NCBI GenBank assembly: GCA_964625175.1
Contig: CAZVAO010000002.1
Coordinates: 1 to 49,334 of the forward strand
DNA length: 49,334 nucleotides
Direction: 5' to 3'
From: CAZVAO01 sp964625175
GTDB lineage: Bacteria > Bacillota > UBA994 > PWPR01
Positions 42,735 through 49,334 of this stretch are shown piece after piece. Numbering within the stretch: the stretch's first letter is position 1; every line of letters starts with the position of its first letter. The position numbers and the translations under genes are program-made. The notes beneath the pieces were generated by a model. That model was not told the DNA's origin. It made no database searches and saw only the letters and a list, made by a program, of their open reading frames with translations.

Positions 42735-43856
42735 CTAGGCTTGCTTGTTTTCTTCAGAGAGCTCTTTCTCCTTTGTTATATCAATTGCTGCTACATAGAT
42801 TCCTGTTACGTTACCGTGAAAATCTACGGCTCTACTGTAAATACTCAAAAACCATCTGGGACCCTTGGGTAACTGGATAAGCGTCTCGTATCTTTTAGAT
42901 TCTTGTGACATTAATGTTTCATTAATATGCTTCAAAGTCAAATCAGCATTTTTCTTTTTACCAACATCAAAAACTGATTTGCCTATAAAATCGCTTGGTA
43001 TCCCGCCCAAATCGCAAGCTGCTTTCCTGTTTAGGGATAAAATTCTTCCATCAAGACTGTAATAGGCTATGTCAATATCCGGGTTTTCAAATAAAGATCG
43101 GTATTTTCTTTCACTCACCACCAAAGTCTCTTGTGTTTTTCTAATATCTGTAATATCATTTCCGACACTGATGATAAGGTCTACTTCTCCCAACTCATTT
43201 TTTATTATACTATTATGCCAGGAAATCTGTCGATAGCCATAATCCTTTGTCAAAATTCTATTCTCAAAATGCTCAGCTTTCTCAATATTGCCTGAATCTA
43301 CCGTCGTATAGTAGGCATCAATAACTCTTTCCAGATCATCTGGATAAACAAAATTAACAAACCAATCTTTGCCTAAAATATCCTCTTTTGAATATCCTAA
43401 TAATTCACATCCTTTATTATTAATATCCTGAACAAGACCATGCGTATCAAGCGTAAGAAAAATAACATTCGCTAATTCAAAATAGCGTTTTTTACTCTGT
43501 TGGTCTTTTTCGATCTTTATTCGGTCAGTAACATCTTGAAACCAGCTGGCAAACTTGTTTTCATCAATAGCAAATACATGGCAATTAAGTACTCGGGCAT
43601 CTCCAGACTTTGTTCTGACATTAATAATGTAATCATACGGTACCAGCTGCTTCATACGGTTAAATTTTTCAAATACCAACGCACGATTTTTATTACAAAT
43701 AAGGTCCATGAAATTCATCCAGAGCAATTCTTTTTCACTATATCCTAATAGGTTACAGGCCACTGAATTCGCAGCTAAGTAATCGCCTTTCTCATCAATT
43801 ATTGTAATGCCTGCGGGGAAATTGTTATAAATTGCTTTGTATACATTCGGTTTCAT
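42735..43856 (-). CDS. PAS-repeat protein without an output domain
   Basis: A 373-residue soluble protein made of three PAS domains (about residues 5-115, 125-240, 250-370): NFPAGITIIDEKGDYLAAN, LVQDINNKGCELLGYSKEDILG and DIAYYSLDGRILSLNRKAACDLGG open each one. No kinase, GGDEF, EAL, methyl-accepting or DNA-binding domain follows; it ends 10 residues after the third PAS. It may bind another protein, or be the remnant of a longer sensor. ATG at 43856 follows AAAGGG; the TTG at 43862 lies within the spacing. Not beside the MASE3 kinase. Confidence 0.82.
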   Translation of the reverse strand: MKPNVYKAIYNNFPAGITIIDEKGDYLAANSVACNLLGYSEKELLWMNFMDLICNKNRALVFEKFNRMKQLVPYDYIINVRTKSGDARVLNCHVFAIDENKFASWFQDVTDRIKIEKDQQSKKRYFELANVIFLTLDTHGLVQDINNKGCELLGYSKEDILGKDWFVNFVYPDDLERVIDAYYTTVDSGNIEKAEHFENRILTKDYGYRQISWHNSIIKNELGEVDLIISVGNDITDIRKTQETLVVSERKYRSLFENPDIDIAYYSLDGRILSLNRKAACDLGGIPSDFIGKSVFDVGKKKNADLTLKHINETLMSQESKRYETLIQLPKGPRWFLSIYSRAVDFHGNVTGIYVAAIDITKEKELSEENKQA

Positions 43857-44198
43857 ACTCAATACCCTTTCATTAACATAAATAGCATATGATTTGACAG
43901 ATAGTAATTTATATTAGCTTTAGATTCTATACAGGTAGCTCTGTTGATTTTATCACAAGTTTTTAGTTAATTCTAGATGAAGCAGTTTTTATACTAAATA
44001 TGAAAAGATAGCAAGAAAGGGTTCTTTAAAAATATCTATCACTCTATTTGCTTACTACACCAAGGAAAACACGTCTATGAGAATCGTTTTCTGTTAATAA
44101 TAAAGTGATCGTCCGGTACATGGCTATGCAATTGCTCAAGAGTCTGAATGTACACTCTGAGATTCTTGAAAAATGGGTCAACAGCTTTATATTCTCAG
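43857..44198. other. Gene-free interval upstream of the PAS protein
   Basis: About 340 AT-rich bases between two minus-strand genes. A weak AGAGT/ACTCT hairpin lies near 44139-44158. No coding frame, repeat or strong promoter recognised. Confidence 0.5.
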
Positions 44199-47100
44199 TT
44201 ATTCGACACTTCTCCTTCTATTAATAACCACATACAGCGTTATTATTGCTAGTATTGCCACTAGCCCCAGAATCATTACACCTAGGAATCCATCATCTTC
44301 TCCACCCTGAAGATCTGCAACTTCAGATACCATCGCTTCTGGCAATTCCTTAGTAGTAACCAAATAATCAGACATCGTATTGTTTTTATAGGTTACCACA
44401 CCTTCGGCGCCCACCAATAAATCCTGCCCAATCAAAATGAATTGACTGTTCTCTGAATCGAATCGATATACATTCACTTGGCTTCCGTCGGTAATATCGG
44501 TATCAATCGTAAAGGTCGCCATTCCTGGCAGTTGTCCATGGTGCTGGAATGCAAACGTGAAGTTTTCCCCTCCCGCCCCTATTTTTTCAAGAATCTCACT
44601 CGCATGGAAAGCCTCAGGAGAATATTCGAAATTGAACATGTCGTACTCGGAGGCATTTTTCACGCTATTCCCTGTAAATGTAATCCCTACCCCCTCCTGC
44701 TGAAAGGTCAGTTCAGCTTTAGGATTTTTCATCAAGCCCATAAAATAATCACCAGGGACCAACGCTCCTGTATACGCGTCAAGTTCCACCAGAAAGGATC
44801 CCCTACCCTGCACATTCATAGCCTCTAAAAGTGCTCCGTATTCAAGATAAGTAGTACGATTGTCCAGTGGATTCACAATTTTATTGTCGAATTCACTTTC
44901 AAGATCTTGCCGATTGATAGGCTCTCCGTTAAATATCCCAAAATCAGAACTATTGATATGAATTTCTCCTGCAATCTCCTTTACAAGCTGCGCTATGATT
45001 TCTGCCGCATTATAGGGGATGAAACTGTCTTTGTAATGATATTTCAGGCACCACGGCGCTGAATCATACAAATACTTTATGGTTGTTGAACCCTCTACGC
45101 CTATTCTGAAGGAAGGCTCCCAACGAATATATTTTGCACCATTGTAAATAAATCTGTCATTCGTATAGACATCTCTAGCATCATCACATCGTATGACTAT
45201 TGACGATGTTATGGCCGGCATCTCTTCAGCAAGCAATTTAAATTCTAAGGGCTCTTCTTGGGAAAAGGAAAATGTCGGTTGATCATCGGGGGATAGCGGT
45301 GCAGCCAGCAGACTCAAACCATTGTCAGTTGATAAAGTGCCAAATCCTATCCTAACGACCAAAGAGCATTCCTGTGTATCCGAACCGACAGCATTCGCCG
45401 CCTTAATCGTGAAATAGTAGGTCCCTACTGCAATACCACCATGGAAGGTAAGCAAACCCGTTTCAGCATCAATGGTGATGCCCTCAGGGAGTCTATATCC
45501 ACTGGTCGGAATGATGGACCATTCAATTGGGGTAGATCCAGTAGCACTAATTTGAACATCAAGATCCTTGTCACTGGCAGTCCTTAAAAAAGCATAACCA
45601 TGATCTTCAATCACAATGGTCGGCGCTGTGCGCAATGCCCTTTGCACGGTTAGCTTGCAGGCCTGCGTGTCTGACCCTGCTTCATTTGCAGCTTTGATGG
45701 TGAAATAATAGATACCTTCTCCGACCTGGCCACTAATAGACAGCAGTCCTGTTTTATAATTTATGGTCACTCCTACGGGCATCTCGTATCCCCTCGTAGC
45801 CATCAGTGACCACTCAATTGGGGTGCTACCCGTTGCACTTATTTGGATATTAAAGTCCCTGCGATCGTCAAATTTCGAAAAGTCATAGCCATGCTCTTCG
45901 GCCAGAATTGCGGGAGCTACAGCAGCCTCTTTTACGATCAGCTTGCACGCCTGTAGATCAAAACCTGCTTCATTTTCAGCTTTGATGCTAAACTCGTAAA
46001 TGCCAGCTTCTATCGTTTTGCTAAACGTCATCACCCCAGATAAAGACCCAATCGCCACGCCGTCTGGCACGGCGCTATCTATCGAAATAAGAGACCAACT
46101 TATCGGTGTGCTACCGCTTGCCTTTACCAAAACAGATGAACTTTCTTCACCCTCTATCACAGTGAAGTCATATCCATGACTCGCTACTAAAATTTCAGGT
46201 TGGACCAAGACCTCAACGGGCGGATCTTCCTCTATTGGTGGTTCTTCTTCTGTGGGGGGTTCTTCCTCTTCAGGTGGCTCCACTACTAGAGGGGGATCAG
46301 GCTCTTCAGGGTCTTCCACAGGTACATTTGTGCCTTTGGTGATCGTCAAAGTAAACATCTGTTCATCCGGTGGAGAAGGATCATTCCCTTCATAATAATC
46401 GTTTTTAACAAGATTAAATAATTGGGCTGTGGTATTTAACCACGACGGGGTGCGGCTTCTATCCTCTTCGGCTCTTATGGTGAATTGATATTCCTTTTCT
46501 GCCAAGCCCGCGGGAATCGTCATGGATACTTTATCATCGGTTCCGATACCCAATTTAACACCCGCTGGTGCATCTTCCAATGTAAAAAGGAAAGGTGCAT
46601 ATCCTGAGGCGGTAATAAGGAATTGCCCACCGTTGGTTGTATAATTTCCGTGATCGGGGCTCGTGATCTTCACAGGGTTCTTATGGGCCTGCCAGACCCA
46701 TTCTGCTGTGATTTCTCTCGCAAGGACCGATGTTCCTGTTTCATTTCCGTTAATGTCCAGCACCGGTGTCAAGATGTATGAGTCTTGATCGGATACCGTA
46801 ACAGGATTAACACCTCCCAAATAAGGCAGGCTATAATTTGGATTCAAAGGGTGTCCTCGAGCAGGGTCGTCTACAGAGGAGATCCCCCAGGTATCCACTA
46901 TCAGTTCATTCTCGGTAAAAGTGCGGGTGCCGTATGGATTCATAAACCAGATGTATTCCTTGTATGTCACACTATCGATGATCTTCCCATTCTCTTCTTT
47001 TCTGCTAAAGGAATTTGGGACCTCTTCAACGATGCGATTATAAGTCATGGTTAGTGTTGGAGCAAACCACCGATTCGTTGTCGTTACTGCACCATTGTGA

Positions 47101-49214
47101 TTGATGGAAATGAGAAAAGTTGTATAAAGCGATCCCTGTGTGGGGGGTTGTACGTCTAAATTATTAACAACATTCTCTGGAATATTTACCCTGGTGTCGA
47201 ATTGTCCTGTTTCATCTGTCATAATGACTGCTACGCCATGATGGGAGATGGTCACAGGCATATTACTGTAATAACTGGTTTCATACTGCTCTTCTAGCGG
47301 ATCCGCTGGTGTTGCAGCCCAGTTAATGATGCGGATCGGCATGACCTGTCCTGTCACAAAGTCGTTAAAATAATCGGCACTGTATATTTCCATACGTTCG
47401 AACTCAAATGTTGGGGATTGCGGCTGGGAAAAATAATGATTTTCTGCATCTCTAAATTCAAGATAAACCTTGTCGCCGTTGTAAAGCATTTCATTCGTTT
47501 CGTCCTCATAGAAAAACTCACCCTCTGCATTCGTGGTGTCATAGCCTGTAGCAGGGTATTTTCGTATGGACGACTTATCTATATCTCCAGGGATATTAGG
47601 GTTAAATGTTTCATTTTCAGGCACGACAAGAATACGGTACTCTATACCTTCTACTGGCATATCTGGCGTATCGAGATCAGAAGATTGTTCTTTAATAATT
47701 CCACCTACGCGAGATGGCACGATGAAGACCTCCATGAATGAAACAACATAGTTCCCGGTGCTTGCCTGTTTCCGCTTCACAATAGTGGGCCTTGCACTAA
47801 TCAAGTTAAACCTTTCCCCTGCAAAATGAGCTTTAGCTTCCATGATGCCGTACAACTCCACGTCCAGCAGATAACCATCCTCCTGCACGTTAGCACCCGT
47901 TCCCAAATAGGCACTTGCTCCTACAAGGTCAAAGCCGAATATTTCAAGCCCCATTTCAGGACCAAATTTCAAGTATCCCTTTATTGCACCGCTCATGGCA
48001 AGATCGCCATCTCCCTTGAATGACTCCAATCCATATAATGGATGAACACTTGTCGGAATATATAATTTAGTGCTGCCCTTAACACCAATGGATGCTTTTG
48101 CGTATTCCCGTGCACCTATTTCAAGACGCATTTTCCCATCTAAGCCAACTACAATAAAGACACCACCAGAGATGCTGCCGACCCCAAGGTCTACACCGAT
48201 CCCTATGATCGGAATCTTAACCTCTTGTTTGCCAATGGCCTTCATATCCACATGCAGATAGCTTTCCTCTGCAATGGAAAGTGCTATCCGATAGCCATTA
48301 AAGCCACTATACTTGGCATTCAGGCTCATGTTTCCTACAGCGATGCCTCCTGTAACACCGATTTTGATCTTTGAACCATCTTCTAGCCACCCATCCAGTT
48401 GTTCATCCTCAAACTTAAAGGATACCAACGGGGAGTCAAGATATTCGAAATCATTGTAGTCGTTTTCTAGTGCCAGAAATTGAAAACCAGAAGGATCAAC
48501 CACATTCTTTTCCACATTTTCAGCGAAGCCCGTGATGTTGCCTCGGGTAAGCGTAATAGTCTCGCCATCATTGCTTGTGCCGCCGAGGCTGAAATCCTTA
48601 AGGACCTCGTGAAGCTGAGGTCTAGTAATACTATATGTGCCATCCAGTGCTTCTGCAACCGCCCAAAGCTCATCGATGCCCTCTGCCCCATCAGCCAAAT
48701 CAGGCAAGCCATCAAATGAAGTAGGTGCCACAACCTTAAAGGCTGTTCCTGAAGTCTCATCTACCACAATGGTCCCTATATCAATCTGTCGTCCGGCCTG
48801 ACTAGCTGCAGTATCCAAAATATCCATAGGAACATAGCCGCCTTCGGCAACGATAAAGCGCGGGCGCAGATTTTGTATAGTGCTTCCAGAGATCAGCTGA
48901 GTTCTGGAGGCAATATTCGCGGTTACCTCCTGACCAACCATTAAGACATGATCTTGTAGTTCATAGCTTACGGTGGAAAACTGAGCTGGGGCCTCCCCCT
49001 GAACCAACTTATTCCATCTATTACTTGGTGATAGAAACGCATATTCAACATATTCGCTCGTAGGCTCTGTCTCAAGATTTTCTTCCGTTGGTTGGGTCCG
49101 TTGAAACTCCCCATAATCATCAGCATCATTCGATAGAGAGCGGGCATTTACAATGGGTGTAAACGGTGCTAAAAGCAAGCTAATCATAACGATATAGGGA
49201 ATTATCCTTTTCAC
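44199..49214 (-). CDS. Large exported, membrane-anchored protein with tandem Ig-like repeats
   Basis: A 1671-residue protein starting with a signal peptide (residues 1-24, cleavage after VNA). A long N-terminal region of unknown fold (to ~950) is beta-rich, and a Pro/Glu-rich hinge (residues ~960-1000, EEPPTEEEPP repeats) follows. Three ~95-residue Ig-like units (about 1003-1290) each have HGYDF/HGYAF, GSTPI(S/E)WS, GIY(Y/E)F(T/S)IKA and a Q-x-C pair. A further ~350-residue region ends in a single membrane segment (GVMILGLVAILAIITLYVVI) with a RRR tail. No LPXTG is present, so anchoring is by the membrane. GTG start after GAGGAG. Adhesion or surface role is inferred. Confidence 0.85.
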   Translation of the reverse strand: MKRIIPYIVMISLLLAPFTPIVNARSLSNDADDYGEFQRTQPTEENLETEPTSEYVEYAFLSPSNRWNKLVQGEAPAQFSTVSYELQDHVLMVGQEVTANIASRTQLISGSTIQNLRPRFIVAEGGYVPMDILDTAASQAGRQIDIGTIVVDETSGTAFKVVAPTSFDGLPDLADGAEGIDELWAVAEALDGTYSITRPQLHEVLKDFSLGGTSNDGETITLTRGNITGFAENVEKNVVDPSGFQFLALENDYNDFEYLDSPLVSFKFEDEQLDGWLEDGSKIKIGVTGGIAVGNMSLNAKYSGFNGYRIALSIAEESYLHVDMKAIGKQEVKIPIIGIGVDLGVGSISGGVFIVVGLDGKMRLEIGAREYAKASIGVKGSTKLYIPTSVHPLYGLESFKGDGDLAMSGAIKGYLKFGPEMGLEIFGFDLVGASAYLGTGANVQEDGYLLDVELYGIMEAKAHFAGERFNLISARPTIVKRKQASTGNYVVSFMEVFIVPSRVGGIIKEQSSDLDTPDMPVEGIEYRILVVPENETFNPNIPGDIDKSSIRKYPATGYDTTNAEGEFFYEDETNEMLYNGDKVYLEFRDAENHYFSQPQSPTFEFERMEIYSADYFNDFVTGQVMPIRIINWAATPADPLEEQYETSYYSNMPVTISHHGVAVIMTDETGQFDTRVNIPENVVNNLDVQPPTQGSLYTTFLISINHNGAVTTTNRWFAPTLTMTYNRIVEEVPNSFSRKEENGKIIDSVTYKEYIWFMNPYGTRTFTENELIVDTWGISSVDDPARGHPLNPNYSLPYLGGVNPVTVSDQDSYILTPVLDINGNETGTSVLAREITAEWVWQAHKNPVKITSPDHGNYTTNGGQFLITASGYAPFLFTLEDAPAGVKLGIGTDDKVSMTIPAGLAEKEYQFTIRAEEDRSRTPSWLNTTAQLFNLVKNDYYEGNDPSPPDEQMFTLTITKGTNVPVEDPEEPDPPLVVEPPEEEEPPTEEEPPIEEDPPVEVLVQPEILVASHGYDFTVIEGEESSSVLVKASGSTPISWSLISIDSAVPDGVAIGSLSGVMTFSKTIEAGIYEFSIKAENEAGFDLQACKLIVKEAAVAPAILAEEHGYDFSKFDDRRDFNIQISATGSTPIEWSLMATRGYEMPVGVTINYKTGLLSISGQVGEGIYYFTIKAANEAGSDTQACKLTVQRALRTAPTIVIEDHGYAFLRTASDKDLDVQISATGSTPIEWSIIPTSGYRLPEGITIDAETGLLTFHGGIAVGTYYFTIKAANAVGSDTQECSLVVRIGFGTLSTDNGLSLLAAPLSPDDQPTFSFSQEEPLEFKLLAEEMPAITSSIVIRCDDARDVYTNDRFIYNGAKYIRWEPSFRIGVEGSTTIKYLYDSAPWCLKYHYKDSFIPYNAAEIIAQLVKEIAGEIHINSSDFGIFNGEPINRQDLESEFDNKIVNPLDNRTTYLEYGALLEAMNVQGRGSFLVELDAYTGALVPGDYFMGLMKNPKAELTFQQEGVGITFTGNSVKNASEYDMFNFEYSPEAFHASEILEKIGAGGENFTFAFQHHGQLPGMATFTIDTDITDGSQVNVYRFDSENSQFILIGQDLLVGAEGVVTYKNNTMSDYLVTTKELPEAMVSEVADLQGGEDDGFLGVMILGLVAILAIITLYVVINRRRSVE

Positions 49215-49292
49215 GCCATCATCTCCTCTAGGTCATATATTCTTCAGCAATAGATTCATCTATTTGTTGCGCTATAAATCATCTTATCTATA

Positions 49293-49321
49293 ATTATAGC
49301 CCCTTCCAGTGGTGATGTAAA
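49293..49321 (-). promoter_or_regulatory. Promoter of the large exported protein gene
   Basis: On the minus strand TTTACA (49321-49316) and TATAAT (49298-49293) are 17 bases apart, ~80 nt before the start codon. Good sigma-A match. Confidence 0.65.
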
Positions 49322-49334
49322 ATATAAGAATCTT

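Noticed and set aside
44199..44290. LPXTG cell-wall sorting signal on the large exported protein
   Set aside because: The C-terminus has a membrane segment and RRR tail but no LPXTG-like motif ahead of it.
1..49334. tRNA or rRNA genes
   Set aside because: Looking for T-arm-like GTTCRANYC motifs with flanking acceptor stems and for rRNA conserved blocks, I found none.

Overview
The window looks like the chromosome of a low-to-moderate GC, anaerobic or facultative Gram-positive bacterium (Bacillota, probably Clostridia-like). This is inferred from AAGGAGG-type ribosome binding sites, frequent GTG/TTG starts, a tungsten-type aldehyde ferredoxin oxidoreductase, an arginine deiminase, an RpiR regulator, a Ctc-type bL25 protein and several peptide- and amino-acid-degrading enzymes. 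I see no rRNA, tRNA, CRISPR array, prophage or intact transposase gene. The species cannot be fixed from the sequence alone.

Layout. 1-5.8 kb (minus strand): a small lipoprotein, then a run of closely spaced genes read SDR -> agmatinase-family ureohydrolase -> VOC protein -> Uup-type ABC-F ATPase -> second VOC protein. 6.0-9.6 kb (plus): a MoaD/ThiS-like protein directly ahead of an aldehyde ferredoxin oxidoreductase, then a DEAD-box RNA helicase. 9.7-10.3 kb: a gene-free patchwork of repeats. 10.3-14.6 kb (minus): sbcD-sbcC, translationally coupled. 15.0-16.2 kb (plus): a solitary arginine deiminase behind a well-formed promoter surrounded by TAATGTAT-like operator half-sites (TAATTGTAT / ATACAATTA). 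16.5-20.6 kb: TPR protein, old-yellow-enzyme flavoprotein, GNAT acetyltransferase and threonine aldolase. 20.7-25.6 kb (minus): a MASE3-PAS-PAS-PAS histidine kinase, an M20 peptidase and a methyltransferase. 25.7-30.3 kb (plus): a CapA-like protein, an HD-domain protein, and an operon of a CstB-like persulfide dioxygenase/rhodanese followed by two half-size YeeE/YedE transporters. 30.5-39.2 kb (minus): a leucine-rich lipoprotein and a nine-kilobase set of genes centred on a trans-3-hydroxy-L-proline dehydratase-like protein. 39.6-49.2 kb: SOUL protein, S10-type serine carboxypeptidase, bL25/Ctc, a PAS-only protein and a 1671-residue exported protein with three tandem Ig-like repeats and a C-terminal membrane anchor.

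How the genes may work together. The strongest metabolic story is 31.5-39.2 kb: the dehydratase-like protein (active-site pair Cys/Thr, as in trans-3-hydroxy-L-proline dehydratases) would make delta1-pyrroline-2-carboxylate, and the ornithine-cyclodeaminase/mu-crystallin family protein nearby is the usual kind of enzyme that reduces this to L-proline. An RpiR regulator sits between them, and two tandem paralogous amidohydrolases of the type that includes metal-dependent Xaa-Pro peptidases precede them. Together with the M20 and S10 peptidases, arginine deiminase, agmatinase-like protein and threonine aldolase, this suggests a peptide/amino-acid-scavenging lifestyle. A second module (27.9-30.3 kb) would oxidise persulfide sulfur and move thiosulfate-like sulfur across the membrane.

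Besides the genes, the intergenic regions carry several repeat families: two arrays of a degenerate 11-bp unit 18.5 kb apart in opposite orientation, two copies of a GGGGACGGTT palindromic REP-like element, a 34-bp tandem duplication with an inverted partner, and ACCACRAAG-type short repeats at three places. These are the least explained structures in the window.
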